DNA from: Tannerellaceae bacterium
GTDB taxonomy: Bacteria > Bacteroidota > Bacteroidia > Bacteroidales > Tannerellaceae
Assembly: GCA_021203545.1 (NCBI GenBank)
Contig: JAJQAZ010000026.1
Location: 1 to 48,222, forward strand
Direction of reading: 5' to 3'
DNA: 48,222 bases
Notes under the pieces: model-generated
Told to the model about the DNA's origin: nothing
What the model saw: the letters and a program-made list of their open reading frames with translations, nothing else
Databases searched by the model: none
Made by a program: the position numbers and the translations under genes
Shown: positions 33,761 through 44,800 of the stretch, in pieces
Numbering within the stretch: position 1 is the first letter of the stretch
Layout of the letters: every line of letters starts with the position of its first letter

Positions 33761-35269
33761 ATGAATATATTACAGGACGCAGAACAGATAGTACTTATTT
33801 CAGCCATATTGTTGTTTTTTAGTGTATTTGCCGGAAAAGCCGGATACCGGTTCGGTTTACCCGCTTTATTGTTATTCCTTGGGGTGGGTATGCTTTTCGG
33901 CAGTGATTTTCTTGGTATTGTACAGTTTGATAATCCGGGTATAGCACAGTTTATCGGTATGCTGGCTCTATCTATCATTCTTTTCTCGGGTGGTATGGAT
34001 ACCAAAATATCCGATGTGAAACCTATTATGTCGCAGGGGATTATTTTAGCTACCTTTGGTGTGTTGGCGACAACTTTTATAACGGGTATTTTTATCTATT
34101 GGATATGCAGTACGGCCATTGGATATGAAACACTTACCTTACCCGAATCGTTACTCATGGCAGCCGTCATGTCGTCTACCGATTCGGCATCTGTTTTCTC
34201 CATATTACGAAGTAAAGGTGTTTATCTGAAACAACGCCTTCGTCCTACGCTTGAGCTGGAAAGTGGTAGTAACGACCCGATGGCCTATATGCTTACTATT
34301 TTACTGATCGCCTATATCCAAAACGGAGAAATGAGCGTATGGGAAGGAGTTATCCTGTTGATTATTCAGTTGGCATTAGGAGTACTGGCAGGTTATATTT
34401 TTGGAAAGGTTTCCGTATTTATTATTAATAAAATAAATATAGATAACGAATCCCTTTATCCGATTCTTATTTTAGCTACCGCCTTCCTGACTTTCTCGGC
34501 TACAACGCTTTGTCAGGGGAACGGATATCTGGCTGTATATATCGCAGGTTTGATTGTCGGAAATGCAAAAATTGTGCATAAAAGAAGTATCAGTACTTTC
34601 TTTGATGGTTTCGCCTGGTTATGGCAGATCGTGATGTTCCTTAGTCTGGGATTGCTGGTAAATCCGAGCGAATTGCTGCCGGTAGCTTTGTTAGGCTTAA
34701 CAGTGGGGGTATTTATGATCCTTTTTGCACGTCCGATCAGTGTGTTTCTTTGTTTGTTACCTTTCCGGAATTTCACCACTAAAGGAAAAGCCTATATTTC
34801 GTGGGTGGGGCTTCGCGGAGCGGTTCCCATTATTTTCGCGACTTATCCGCTGACTGCCGGCATAGAACATGCCGGACTGATATTTAATGTGGTATTTTTT
34901 ATTACCATTCTTTCGTTGGTTGTTCAGGGTACTACTGTAACAAGTGTGGCTAAATGGTTGAACCTGACAGAAGAACCGGAACGCCAGGATGTATTTGGTA
35001 TAGAACTGCCCGAAGGGATTAAAAGTGCGATGAGTGAAATTGATATTACCCCGGCTGTATTGGAACATGGAAATACACTTGTACAGTTAACCCTGCCGGA
35101 TCATACCCTGGCTGTTATGGTAATGCGTGAAGGCCGGTATTTTATACCCCGCGGAAATACAGTCCTGAAAGAAAATGATAAGTTGCTGATGATCTCGGAC
35201 GATGATGATGCGCTTTTGCAGGCATATGAAGCGTTAGGTATTACTGATTATACCATGAAAAAGAATTAA
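33761..35269 (+). CDS. Potassium/proton antiporter, CPA1 family with RCK_C domain (CvrA/NhaP2-like)
   Basis: This is an inner-membrane cation/H+ antiporter of 502 residues. About 12 helices span residues 8-400, with the family pieces GLPALLLFLGVGMLFGSD, LSIILFSGGMDTKISDVKP, AAVMSSTDSASVFSILRS and LELESGSNDPMAYMLTILL (the paired polar residues of CPA antiporters). WVGLRGAVPIIFATYPL lies in a late helix. The C-terminal 90 residues form an RCK_C/TrkA_C ligand-binding domain (VQLTLPDHTLAVMVMREGRYFIPRGNTVLKENDKLLMISDDD), typical of K+/H+ exporters of the CvrA type. TrkA/TrkH uptake genes lie 2.6 kb downstream, suggesting a K+ balance neighbourhood. K+ versus Na+ preference is not certain. Confidence 0.88.
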   Translation: MNILQDAEQIVLISAILLFFSVFAGKAGYRFGLPALLLFLGVGMLFGSDFLGIVQFDNPGIAQFIGMLALSIILFSGGMDTKISDVKPIMSQGIILATFGVLATTFITGIFIYWICSTAIGYETLTLPESLLMAAVMSSTDSASVFSILRSKGVYLKQRLRPTLELESGSNDPMAYMLTILLIAYIQNGEMSVWEGVILLIIQLALGVLAGYIFGKVSVFIINKINIDNESLYPILILATAFLTFSATTLCQGNGYLAVYIAGLIVGNAKIVHKRSISTFFDGFAWLWQIVMFLSLGLLVNPSELLPVALLGLTVGVFMILFARPISVFLCLLPFRNFTTKGKAYISWVGLRGAVPIIFATYPLTAGIEHAGLIFNVVFFITILSLVVQGTTVTSVAKWLNLTEEPERQDVFGIELPEGIKSAMSEIDITPAVLEHGNTLVQLTLPDHTLAVMVMREGRYFIPRGNTVLKENDKLLMISDDDDALLQAYEALGITDYTMKKN

Positions 35270-35274
35270 CTTTG
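35267..35274 (+). promoter_or_regulatory. -7 promoter element (TAACTTTG) overlapping the antiporter stop codon
   Basis: TAACTTTGC begins with the antiporter's TAA stop and matches the -7 consensus exactly. It lies 20 bp before the tsaE start. It gives the tsaE-dxs group its own promoter with a very short leader. Confidence 0.6.
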
Positions 35275-35294
35275 CCGGGTAATTCAGAATAAAT

Positions 35295-35714
35295 ATGAAA
35301 ACAATCCTTATAGAAAATGTAGACTCGATCCGTAAGGCAGCACGGGAATTTATTGAACAAATGGATGACCGTACCGTTTTTGCTTTTCACGGGTCTATGG
35401 GCGCCGGTAAAACTACTTTTATCAAAGCAATATGTGAAGAGTTGGGTGTGGAAGACGTAATCAACAGTCCTACCTTTGCTATTATCAATGAATATAGAAG
35501 TGAAACAACTGGTGAGTTGATTTACCATTTTGACTTTTACCGGATCAATAAGATCAGCGAAGCGGAAGACATCGGAACGAGCGATTATTTTTATAGCGGG
35601 GCTCTTTGTTTTATAGAATGGCCTAAAAAGATAGAAGAGTTACTTCCCGGAGATACCGTTCAGGTAACCATAACCGAACAGGAAGACGGTAGCCGTTTAG
35701 TCGAATTAAACTGA
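35295..35714 (+). CDS. tsaE: tRNA threonylcarbamoyladenosine biosynthesis ATPase TsaE
   Basis: This P-loop ATPase works with TsaB, TsaC and TsaD to make t6A37 in ANN-decoding tRNAs. The Walker A motif is [10 protein letters not shown] (residues 35-44). The conserved [10 protein letters not shown] follows, then Walker B-like [10 protein letters not shown] and a late [13 protein letters not shown]. The 139-residue length is standard. It lies 25 bp after the antiporter and 2 bp before the Imm17-like gene. Confidence 0.94.
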   Translation: MKTILIENVDSIRKAAREFIEQMDDRTVFAFHGSMGAGKTTFIKAICEELGVEDVINSPTFAIINEYRSETTGELIYHFDFYRINKISEAEDIGTSDYFYSGALCFIEWPKKIEELLPGDTVQVTITEQEDGSRLVELN

Positions 35715-35716
35715 TT

Positions 35717-35932
35717 ATGGAAACTTCTGAATATTTTTTTCTGTTTTTATTTATTGCGATTGGTGGACTTTCCCTTACAGCAGCACTTTTTAATATGGAG
35801 TGGTTTTTTACTACCCGCCAGGCTGCTACTTTTGTAAATTGGCTGGGGCGATTTGGTGCCCGGCTTTTTTATGGAATATTGGGAGTTGCATTGATCGCAT
35901 GTGGCATAACAGGTTTAGTAATATTCAAATAA
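35717..35932 (+). CDS. Small two-helix membrane protein, Imm17-like
   Basis: This is a 71-residue protein with two hydrophobic segments (about 7-25 [18 protein letters not shown] and 50-70 [21 protein letters not shown]) around a short charged loop ([19 protein letters not shown]). It resembles the family annotated as immunity protein 17 (Imm17), which I remember being found near tsaE and dxs in Bacteroides genomes. No toxin gene is adjacent, so a true immunity role is doubtful. It starts 2 bp after tsaE and is surely co-transcribed. Confidence 0.7.
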   Translation: METSEYFFLFLFIAIGGLSLTAALFNMEWFFTTRQAATFVNWLGRFGARLFYGILGVALIACGITGLVIFK

Positions 35933-35940
35933 ATAATCCG

Positions 35941-35948
35941 TACCTTTG
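35941..35948 (+). promoter_or_regulatory. -7 promoter element (TACCTTTG) for dxs
   Basis: TACCTTTGC is a full match to the TAnnTTTGC form of the Bacteroidetes -7 box, 17 bp before the dxs ATG at 35965. The resulting leader is only about 10 nt, so the mRNA would be nearly leaderless. Confidence 0.6.
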
Positions 35949-35964
35949 CGGAAATTTAGCTGAC

Positions 35965-37881
35965 ATGAGTGAAAGCGAAAAGAAGAGTATATTAGAAACG
36001 ATAGATTATCCCAAAGACCTGCGGAAATTAACTACAGATCAATTACCACAGGTTTGTGCGGATGTAAGACAACATATAATAGATGTTTTATCGGAAAACC
36101 CGGGACATCTGGGAGCCAGCCTTGGAACTGTTGAATTAACCGTAGCACTTCATTATGTATTCAATACTCCATACGACCGGATTGTCTGGGATGTAGGGCA
36201 TCAGGCGTATGGGCATAAAATTTTGACCGGTCGCAGGGATAAGTTCAATACTCTGCGGACCTTTCACGGTATCAGCGGTTTCCCCAATCCTTCCGAAAGC
36301 GAGTACGATTCTTTTGTTGCAGGCCATGCTTCCAACTCTATTTCCGCCGCATTGGGAATGTCGGTTGCCTCTGCCCTTAAGAAAGAATCAGACCGGCATG
36401 TGATTGCGGTAATAGGCGACGGTGCCATGACCGGAGGACTTGCCTATGAGGGGCTCAACAATGCTTCGGCAAATCCCAATAACCTGTTGATCATTCTGAA
36501 TGATAATAATATGGCTATCGACGATAGTGTAGGGGGCCTAAGCCAGTATCTGGTTGATATTACCACCAGCCACGCCTATAATAGAATGCGGTATGATGTG
36601 TATCGCGGATTGAAAAAAATACGTTTGATATCGGAAGATAACCGGGGTAGTATCCTGCGCTTTGATAACAGCCTGAAAGCTTTATTGACCCAGCAACACA
36701 ATCTGTTTGAGGGATTCAGTATCCGGTATTTCGGACCTGTGGATGGACACGATGTGAATTATCTGGTAAAGGTTCTGAACGATATAAAAGATATGCGTGG
36801 CCCTAAACTGCTGCATATTAAAACCAAAAAAGGAAAAGGATTTAAACCGGCGGAGGAATCGGCTACCGAATGGCATGCTCCGGGAAAGTTCAATAAAGAG
36901 ACCGGGCAGCGTATTATTCCCAGCGACCTGAACCAGCCCCAACTTTACCAGGATGTGTTTGGCCATACACTGGTAGAACTGGCTGAAAAGGATGAGCGGA
37001 TTGTGGGTGTAACGCCAGCCATGCCGACAGGTTGTTCTATGACCTATATGATGAAAGCGTTCCCGGAACGTTCATTTGATGTTGGTATTGCGGAAGGACA
37101 TGCTGTTACTTATTCTGCCGGGTTGGCAAAAGAAGGAATGTTCCCTTTTTGTAATATATACTCTTCCTTTATGCAACGGGCCTATGATCAGGTAATTCAT
37201 GATGTGGCACTGCAAAACCTTCCGATGGTACTTTGCCTGGACCGGGGGGGATTAGTGGGAGAGGACGGAGCTACTCATCATGGCGTTTTTGATCTGGCTT
37301 ATATGCGTCCGGTGCCTAACCTGGTGATCTCGTCTCCTTTGAATGAACATGATCTCCGGAATCTTATGTATACCGGATATAAAGAAGCTTCAGCCCCTTT
37401 TGTGATCCGTTATCCAAGGGGAAAGGGAGAAAAACGGGATTGGCGGAATCCGTTAGAAATATTGCCCGTAGGTAAAGGGCGTAAATTAAAAGAGGGAAAA
37501 GATATTGCTTTACTTTCCTTAGGTTCTATTGGGAATGAAGCAATGAAAGCAATCGAAAAGGTAGAAGCAGAAGGAATATCGGTTGCACATTATGATATGA
37601 TTTACCTTAAACCCTTGGATGCCGATATCCTGCATGAGGTTGGACAACATTTTAAACAGGTAATCACACTTGAAAATGGTGTAATTACCGGAGGATTAGG
37701 TAGTGCTGTACTTGAATTTATGGCTGATCAGGGGTATACACCACGGATAAAACGGATGGGTGTGCCTGATAGCTTTATTGAGCATGGAACAATCCCTGAA
37801 CTTTATAAATTATGTGGTATGGATGCGGATAGTATCGCAGACCAAATCCGTAGCCTGACACAAAAAGAGAAAAACTCATGA
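35965..37881 (+). CDS. dxs: 1-deoxy-D-xylulose-5-phosphate synthase
   Basis: This thiamine-diphosphate enzyme joins pyruvate and glyceraldehyde 3-phosphate, the entry step of the MEP isoprenoid pathway. The frame is open from 35800, but the first family residues are at the ATG 35965 ([22 protein letters not shown]), giving 638 residues. Marks are the transketolase start [19 protein letters not shown], the ThDP-binding [17 protein letters not shown] with [13 protein letters not shown], and the pyrimidine-domain glutamate in [18 protein letters not shown]. The transketolase C-terminal domain carries [18 protein letters not shown]. The stop overlaps the trkA start by 4 bp (ATGA), so translation is coupled. 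Confidence 0.97.
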   Translation: MSESEKKSILETIDYPKDLRKLTTDQLPQVCADVRQHIIDVLSENPGHLGASLGTVELTVALHYVFNTPYDRIVWDVGHQAYGHKILTGRRDKFNTLRTFHGISGFPNPSESEYDSFVAGHASNSISAALGMSVASALKKESDRHVIAVIGDGAMTGGLAYEGLNNASANPNNLLIILNDNNMAIDDSVGGLSQYLVDITTSHAYNRMRYDVYRGLKKIRLISEDNRGSILRFDNSLKALLTQQHNLFEGFSIRYFGPVDGHDVNYLVKVLNDIKDMRGPKLLHIKTKKGKGFKPAEESATEWHAPGKFNKETGQRIIPSDLNQPQLYQDVFGHTLVELAEKDERIVGVTPAMPTGCSMTYMMKAFPERSFDVGIAEGHAVTYSAGLAKEGMFPFCNIYSSFMQRAYDQVIHDVALQNLPMVLCLDRGGLVGEDGATHHGVFDLAYMRPVPNLVISSPLNEHDLRNLMYTGYKEASAPFVIRYPRGKGEKRDWRNPLEILPVGKGRKLKEGKDIALLSLGSIGNEAMKAIEKVEAEGISVAHYDMIYLKPLDADILHEVGQHFKQVITLENGVITGGLGSAVLEFMADQGYTPRIKRMGVPDSFIEHGTIPELYKLCGMDADSIADQIRSLTQKEKNS

Positions 37882-39212
37882 GAATTATTATAGCCGGAGC
37901 GGGAGAAGTCGGAACTCATCTGGCCAAAATGTTGGCGAAAGAGAGGCATGATATTGTGTTGATTGATCCGAATGAGGAAAAGTTGCATTTTCCTACCAGT
38001 GCGGAAATACTACCGGTTGTAGGAAATCCGGTTTCTATCCGTGACCTGAAGGAAGCCGGTGTCAGAAAAGCAGATCTGTTTGTAAGTGTTACCCCTCAGG
38101 AATCATCCAATATTACAGCCTGTATGCTTGCTTCCGAGTTAGGCGCACGTAAAACAATGGCCCGTATCAATAATTATGAATACCTGCAGCCGGGAAACAA
38201 AGAAATCTTCGATAAACTGGGAATAGATTCGATGATCTATCCAGAGATGCTGGCAGCAAAGGAAATCGTAACGGCAGTAGGACGTCCCTGGACACGCCAG
38301 TACTGGGAACTGTTCGGAGGAGCTATTATCCTGATCGGAGTAAAGATCCGGGCAAATTCTCCGTTGGTTAGTTCCACTTTAGCCGAGTTGCATTCAAGCC
38401 AGAAGTTATATCACATTGTGGCGATCAACCGTCGTAACCAGACTCTCATCCCGGGGGGGAATGATAGTATCGAGGCAGATGATCTGGTTTATTTTACCAC
38501 TACACAGGAGCATGTCAGAGATGTGCGGATACTTTCCGGAAAAAGTGAACCGGAAGTAAAAAAAGTGGTGATTATGGGAGGAAGCCGCATCGCGATCCGT
38601 ACGGCTCAGTATCTGCCCCACCATATCCGCGTCAAAGTAATCGAAACAAGCCGGGAGAAAAGTCACCGTATTGCGGAAGTAGTGCCAGGAAATGTGTTGA
38701 TTATTAACGGTGACGGCCGCGATCCGGACCTTCTGATGCAGGAAGGACTGAAAGATGCACAGGCTTTCGTTGCGCTGACAGAGAATTCAAGTACCAATAT
38801 TCTGGCCTGTGTGGCCGCCAGGCGTTCCGGCGTATTTAAAACAATTGCCCATATAGAAAACCTGGACTATATACCATTGGCAGAAAGTATGGATATTGGT
38901 TCGGTCATTAATAAAAAACTGATTGCTGCCAGCCATATTTATCAATTCCTTTTGAAAGCCGATGTGTCGAATATTAAATTCCTCACCTTTGCCAATGCGG
39001 ATGTGGCCGAATTGGTGGCACGCCCGAACTCTAAAATTACCAGTAAACAGGTAAAAGACCTCAAACTACCCAAAGACCTGACCTTAGGAGGATTGATCCG
39101 GGATGGCGTACCTATGATGGTAGAAGGTGATACACAGATACAGGCGCATGACCATGCGGTTGTTTTCTGTCTGGATAGTGCACTTCGTAAATTAGAGGAA
39201 TACTTCAATTAA
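37878..39212 (+). CDS. trkA: Trk potassium uptake regulatory subunit TrkA
   Basis: This cytoplasmic NAD(H)/nucleotide-binding gating subunit serves the TrkH channel encoded next. It has two RCK units in 444 residues. The first begins [30 protein letters not shown] (GxGxxG Rossmann fold) and ends with a TrkA_C domain near residues 140-220. The second begins [29 protein letters not shown] and ends with another TrkA_C (about 360-444). The length and double layout match the family. It overlaps dxs by 4 bp and lies 14 bp before trkH. Confidence 0.95.
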   Translation: MRIIIAGAGEVGTHLAKMLAKERHDIVLIDPNEEKLHFPTSAEILPVVGNPVSIRDLKEAGVRKADLFVSVTPQESSNITACMLASELGARKTMARINNYEYLQPGNKEIFDKLGIDSMIYPEMLAAKEIVTAVGRPWTRQYWELFGGAIILIGVKIRANSPLVSSTLAELHSSQKLYHIVAINRRNQTLIPGGNDSIEADDLVYFTTTQEHVRDVRILSGKSEPEVKKVVIMGGSRIAIRTAQYLPHHIRVKVIETSREKSHRIAEVVPGNVLIINGDGRDPDLLMQEGLKDAQAFVALTENSSTNILACVAARRSGVFKTIAHIENLDYIPLAESMDIGSVINKKLIAASHIYQFLLKADVSNIKFLTFANADVAELVARPNSKITSKQVKDLKLPKDLTLGGLIRDGVPMMVEGDTQIQAHDHAVVFCLDSALRKLEEYFN

Positions 39213-39226
39213 AAACTCACTAAGGA

Positions 39227-40693
39227 ATGAAAGCCAGATTATTAAATGTACGTTTTATTATTAAAATGCTGGGTGCCATTTCTCTTATTGAGACCTGTTT
39301 CATGCTGCTTGCAACTATAGGAGCCTATCTGGCAAAGGGCGAGGACTTTTATCCTTTGCTGATATCAACCCTAATAATGTTTGTGGTAGGTGGTATCGCC
39401 TATGCAGTTGGTTTTAAAGCCAAAGAATATGATGTGGGCCGCAGGGAAGGAATGTTGATTGTAACCTTTACCTGGATTACTTTCTCCCTTTTAGGGATGC
39501 TTCCTTTCTATTTGAGTGGCCATATCCCCAATATAACGGATGCTTTTTTCGAAACCATGTCCGGGTTTACCACAACCGGTTCTACCATACTGAAAGATAT
39601 AGAAAGCTTACCCAAAGGGCTTCTTTTATGGAGAAGCCTGACCCAATGGCAGGGAGGTATTGGTATTGTCGTGTTTACGGTTGCCCTTATGCCTTTACTT
39701 GGCTGTAGTGCTTCGCAACTGTTTGATGCCGAAACTCCGGCTATTACACAGGAACGGTTTCGCCCACGGGTAACACAGGTTGCCAAACGGTTATGGGGTA
39801 TTTATATTCTTCTGACAATTATCGTTATCGGATTGTTATACGCCGGACCGATGAATTTGTATGATGCAATCAATCATGCTTTAACGACGGTCTCTACCGG
39901 GGGGTATTCAACCAAAAACAGTAGTGTTGCCTATTGGAATTCTGCCTATGTAGAGTATGTTATTATGTTTTTTATGGTGGTTGGAGCAACCAATATGAGT
40001 CTTCTCTATTTTTGTTTCAATGGCAAGCTTTCCAAACTTTTTAAGAATGAAGAGTTCAGATGGTTTATTTCGTGTGTATTTATTGTGACACTGATTGTTA
40101 CCGCCTGGCTTCTTTATAATAACCTGGCTGAAGGAGTAGAGAATGCTTTCCGGAAGTCTGCTTTTCAGGTAATAACCTTAATCTCTTCCTGTGGATTTAT
40201 AGCAGATGATTTTATACCGTGGGGTTCTTTCTTCTGGATAATAGCTTTAATGATCATGTTTGTTGGAGGTTGTGCCGGTTCTACCTGTGGAGGGCTGAAA
40301 ATGGGACGTTTTGTGATCCTGTTTAAGAACCTGCGGAATGAATTCAAAAAACAGACACATCCGCAGGCTGTATTACCGGTACGTATGAATGGGTTGGTAG
40401 TATCCAATAATATTGTTCACCGCATTCTGGCATTTGCTTTTGTATATATGATACTGATCATGGTAAGTTCGCTGGTATTAACAGCGAATGGGCTTGGATT
40501 TGAAGAGGCACTTGGGGCTGCCGTTTCGGCTATCAGCAACACCGGTCCGGCGTTGGGGAAACTGGGTCCTATCGGAAACTTTGCTGAAGTTCCGGCTCTT
40601 TCCAAATGGTTTTTATCCTTTTTGATGCTGGTAGGCCGTCTCGAAATCTTTACGGTTTTAACAATATTGATACCGGGTTTCTGGAAACAATAA
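39227..40693 (+). CDS. trkH: TrkH-family potassium uptake protein
   Basis: This inner-membrane K+ channel-transporter subunit partners TrkA. The 488 residues hold four membrane-pore-membrane repeats. The pore loops can be read as ETMSGFTTTGSTIL (P1), ALTTVSTGGYSTKNSS (P2), ISSCGFIADDFIPWGS (P3) and SAISNTGPALGKLGP (P4). Each has the single filter glycine usual in the Trk/Ktr family. GGCAGSTCGGLKMGRF between P3 and P4 is the gating-loop region. The C-terminus LVGRLEIFTVLTILIPGFWK is typical. It lies in the dxs-trkA-trkH run and is intact. Confidence 0.95.
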   Translation: MKARLLNVRFIIKMLGAISLIETCFMLLATIGAYLAKGEDFYPLLISTLIMFVVGGIAYAVGFKAKEYDVGRREGMLIVTFTWITFSLLGMLPFYLSGHIPNITDAFFETMSGFTTTGSTILKDIESLPKGLLLWRSLTQWQGGIGIVVFTVALMPLLGCSASQLFDAETPAITQERFRPRVTQVAKRLWGIYILLTIIVIGLLYAGPMNLYDAINHALTTVSTGGYSTKNSSVAYWNSAYVEYVIMFFMVVGATNMSLLYFCFNGKLSKLFKNEEFRWFISCVFIVTLIVTAWLLYNNLAEGVENAFRKSAFQVITLISSCGFIADDFIPWGSFFWIIALMIMFVGGCAGSTCGGLKMGRFVILFKNLRNEFKKQTHPQAVLPVRMNGLVVSNNIVHRILAFAFVYMILIMVSSLVLTANGLGFEEALGAAVSAISNTGPALGKLGPIGNFAEVPALSKWFLSFLMLVGRLEIFTVLTILIPGFWKQ

Positions 40694-40718
40694 AAAGAAA
40701 TATTTGTATCTTAGCTGC

Positions 40719-41312
40719 ATGATTGAGTATATAAAAGGCGAAATAGCAGAGTTAACTCCTACACAGATGATTTTAGAGTGCGGAGGGATTGGTTATGATC
40801 TGCAGATCTCGCTGAATACCTATTCTGCATTCAATGGAAAAAGTTCCGGTAAGTTGTATATTCTGGAAATTATCCGTGAAGATGCTCATATCCTGTATGG
40901 ATTTGCAGAAAAAGAAGAAAGGGAATTATTTGTACTTCTGACTTCCGTTTCCGGAGTAGGGCCTAACACAGCCCGTATGATACTCTCTTCTTTTCCGCCT
41001 GCCGATCTGATACAGGTGATCGCGACCAAAGATGAAAACTCGCTGACTTCGGTAAAAGGAATTGGCCTGAAGACAGCACAACGTATATTAGTAGACCTGA
41101 AGAATAAAGTCAAATCGCTGGGAATTGTTACAGAAGTATCCGGATCCGGAAAGAAAGTGGTTGCCGGTGCTGTAGCAGGAGAAGCCATTGCTGCTTTGGT
41201 TATGCTGGGATTCCAGAAAGCGGCTTCCCAGAAAGCGGTCAACTCTATTCTGAAAAGTACGCCCGTCCTTTCGGTAGAACAGGTTATTAAAGCCGCTCTC
41301 CGGATGCTATAA
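40719..41312 (+). CDS. ruvA: Holliday junction branch migration protein RuvA
   Basis: This is the DNA-binding subunit of the RuvAB branch migration motor. The ATG at 40719 (MIEYIKGEIAELTPTQMILECGGIGYDLQIS) is the family's start; an upstream TTG at 40704 is in frame but unlikely. Domain I (OB fold) covers about 1-64. Domain II has the two helix-hairpin-helix motifs SGVGPNTARMILS and KGIGLKTAQRILVDLK. Domain III is the C-terminal part (IAALVMLGFQKAASQKAVNSIL), which binds RuvB. The length of 197 residues is normal. sprA follows at once, as I recall for Porphyromonas (sov next to ruvA). Confidence 0.95.
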   Translation: MIEYIKGEIAELTPTQMILECGGIGYDLQISLNTYSAFNGKSSGKLYILEIIREDAHILYGFAEKEERELFVLLTSVSGVGPNTARMILSSFPPADLIQVIATKDENSLTSVKGIGLKTAQRILVDLKNKVKSLGIVTEVSGSGKKVVAGAVAGEAIAALVMLGFQKAASQKAVNSILKSTPVLSVEQVIKAALRML

Positions 41313-41338
41313 GAGAAAAGAAAACAAAAAACACATAT

Positions 41339-41716
41339 ATGTTAACCCATTATCCAAAATCATGGTTTTGGGTAGTAAAGTTCTATTTATTAATCTCTGT
41401 TCAGGGTGTCGCCTCACCTGTAGAACGGGATTCAACCTTAACCCCTACTACCACAAAACCTATACCCATACAAACCAAAGTTCTGTATGATCCAGGAAGA
41501 GATGTGTACCTGTTATACTTTTTTCATCATCCCTTTTTACAGCCGGTGCCTGTACTATTAACCCGTACTGAATACCTCGAATATACTGCCGGACAGATGC
41601 GGAAAAATTATTTTCGGGCCAGAAACCGGCAGGAATTTCTCTCCGGAACTGGTTTGCCTCTTTCCATGGACTATAAAGATTTACCACTACATAACAGAAA
41701 GACCAGGCGTTTGTAA
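41339..41716 (+). CDS. sprA: SprA/Sov T9SS translocon, N-terminal fragment (ends in a nonsense codon)
   Basis: This is the start of the giant outer-membrane protein that forms the type IX secretion channel. A signal-like segment (FWVVKFYLLISVQGVA) is followed by a region like the SprA N-terminus (VLYDPGRDVYLLYFFHHP, LLTRTEYLEYTAGQMRKNYFRARN). The frame stops at TAA 41714-41716. The next codons continue in the same frame as KSAFDFRIKGQAEINSGFKQ, plainly SprA. Thus a single in-frame stop, possibly GAA changed to TAA, separates it from the rest. It lies 26 bp after ruvA with no evident promoter. Confidence 0.8.
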   Translation: MLTHYPKSWFWVVKFYLLISVQGVASPVERDSTLTPTTTKPIPIQTKVLYDPGRDVYLLYFFHHPFLQPVPVLLTRTEYLEYTAGQMRKNYFRARNRQEFLSGTGLPLSMDYKDLPLHNRKTRRL

Positions 41717-41851
41717 AAGTCTGCTTTTGATTTCCGGATCAAAGGGCAGGCAGAGATAAACAGCGGATTTAAACAAATCTATTCTCAAAATCCTTCCCTA
41801 CCGGTACGGAGCCGCCGGCAAACCTATTTCGAATTTGATGAAAAAATACGA

Positions 41852-44800
41852 TTGAACCTGCATGCCGGGATGGGAGATAAATTCTCTTTTGACCTGAACT
41901 ATGATACAGAAACTCTTCTGGAAGGAGAACAGAAAAAGATACGGCTGGCCTATACCGGCGACGAAGATGAACTGTTCCGTTCGATTGAAATGGGAGAGGT
42001 ACGGTTAACACCTTATAACTCCCTGATTAAAAGTAGTGGAGGATTGTTTGGCCTGAAAGCGGATATTCAATTGGGAAGATTGCGGATCAATTCTGTACTT
42101 GCTCAACAGGAAACAGAGACACGCCGCATTACATCCGGTGGAAATATGCACCGCAAAGAATTTGAGATACCTATAGACCGGTACGATGAAGACCAACACT
42201 TTTTTCTTTCCCACTATTTTTATCATCAGTATGACGAAGCGTTGAAAAACCTGCCCCATGTCAATTCGGCTATCCGTATCAACCGGATAGAGGTATGGGT
42301 TACTAACAGCGAACGGAAGGTAGAGCATACCCGCAATCTGGTTGCTTTTGCAGGATTGGCAGACGGCACCTCTTCCGAGATCCCGTTTAATAACCGGAAT
42401 ATGTTATATAATGAGTTGCTTGCGGAACCGGGATTGAGGAATATTCAGCGGGTAACGCAACTATTGGCAGACCGCCTGGAATCAGGAAAAGAATATGAAA
42501 AACTTGAAAATGCCCGTATGCTGGAAGCATCAGAGTACCGGATTAATGAAAAGCTGGGTTATATATCCCTGGAACGTCCTTTACTGCCGGGAGAAGTACT
42601 GGCAGTTGCTTTCGAATACAGCTATAAAGGCAATGTATATCAGGCAGGGGAGTTTTCGACAGAACAAGTTCCGGGTGGAACCGGTTCTGCCCTTTTTCTC
42701 AAATTGATACGTGGAACTCACTCGTCACCGGCTCTGCCCGGGTGGCAGTTGATGATGAAAAATATCTATTCTCTCCCTTCCCGTCCGGTAGAAAAAGATC
42801 ATTTCCGTTTGGATATTTTGTTCCGGCACGATTCTATGGGGCTTTGGCAGCCCTATCTACCGGAAGTTAGTCTCCGGGAACAAACATTGTTACAATGGAT
42901 GCATCTGGATCGCCTTGACCGGAATCAATCTGCCCGTCCGGACGGACTGTTTGATTTTATAGAGGGATATACAGTGCAGGCAGAGAAAGGAAAAATAATC
43001 TTTCCCGTTGCCGAACCGTTTGGGCTTCATTTAAAAAAATGTATCGGGAATGATGCTATTGCCGGAAAGTATGTATTCTCCGGATTGTATGATTCAACAG
43101 GGGTGTATGCCCGGCAACAGACGGATAAAAATAAGTTTATTTTAAAAGGTGAATACCGGGGAACCGTGGCCAATACCGTACCTCTTGGAATGATAGGAAT
43201 TGTTCCCGGTACGGTTCGTGTCACATCCGGTGGGATTACGTTACAGGAGCAAACGGATTATACAGTCGATTATGCTACCGGAGTGCTGACGATCCTGAAT
43301 GAAAACGTAATCCGGAGTGGGAACGGGGTAGAGGTGAGTGTAGATAATCAGTCTGTTTTTTCCGCACGCCGTAAAACCCTCCTGGGAATGGATCTGGATT
43401 ATACATTTAATAAAAACTTATCCGCGGGTGCAACTATCATGCGTTTTTCGGAACGTATTTCACAAAATAAACCCACTCTGGGAGAAGAACCTGTAAATAA
43501 TACAATTTGGGGATTGCATTTTAATTACTATAAACAGGATACATCTCTTATCCGCCGCCTGAATAATTCTTATCTGAATTTCCGGAAACCGTTAGAACTT
43601 ACCGTCAATGGTGAGTTTGCACAGTTAATTCCCGGAAAGACGAAAAGCAGCGCGTATGGTGAATATACCTGGCTGGATGATTTTGAATCGGCACGGGGAC
43701 AGTATGATGTTTCTGATCCCTATGCCTGGCAATTATCAGCTGTACCCTGGCATGATGTTTCACCGTTATTTCCGGAAGCCTCCCTCGTAAACGATATAAC
43801 CTATGGGAAAAACCGCAGCTTGCTGGCATGGTACCGGATAGACGGAATTTTTACCCGGAAACAATCGACAGCTATGCCCGCTCATTTAAAGAACGATAAA
43901 GAGCAATTATCTAATCATTATGTAAGAGCAGTTACCTACCGGGAACTCTATCCGGCTAAGGAGTTTTCCTACACGGAAGGGAGTGAATTACCGGTTCTTA
44001 ATCTGGCTTTTTATCCGGAAGAGAGAGGCCCTTATAATCTGGATGCGGAAGGAATGCTGCCAACCGGCAAACTAACTAATCCCACGCAGCGTTGGGGAGG
44101 AATCACAAGAAAACTGGAATGGAACGATTTTGAATCTGCCAATATCGGAACAATCGAATTCTGGCTACTCGATCCTTTCCTGTACGACGATGTAAATACT
44201 AAAGGCGGGGATTTGTATCTCAACCTGGGTGAATTATCCGAAGACGTTTTAAAAGACGGGAAAAAGTTTTTTGAGAACGGACTACCTGTAGATGGCGATC
44301 TTTCCCGGACAGAGACAACTGTGTGGGGTAAGGTGCCTGCCGGACAGGCAACGGTGTATGCTTTTGATAACTCTTCAGCCAACCGGAAGATACAGGATGT
44401 AGGGCTGAATGGTTTATCGTCCGGAGAAGAAAAAACATTTCCGGCATACCGGGATTATCTGGATAAAGTAAGCCGGAAAGTATCTCCTGAAACGTTAAGA
44501 AAATGGGAAACCGATCCGCTCTCTCTTTTGTATGACCCTGCAGGAGATACTTTTCATCATTTCCGGGGGAGCGATTACGACCGGGATGAGGTGGGTATCC
44601 TTGACCGCTATAAAAGGTATAACGGAACAGAGGGTAACTCTTCGGAAGGAACTGATGTTTCGGCTAAATTCACACCGGATACGGAAGACATCAACGGAGA
44701 TAATTTACTGAATGAAAACGAACGCTATTTTGAGTATAAAATATCCATTCGTCCGTCTGATATGCAGATAGGACAAAATTACATTACTAATATAAGGACA

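Noticed and set aside
35800-35964. N-terminal extension of dxs
   Set aside because: The first 55 codons overlap the Imm17-like gene in another frame, resemble nothing, and precede a good promoter and the family start at 35965.
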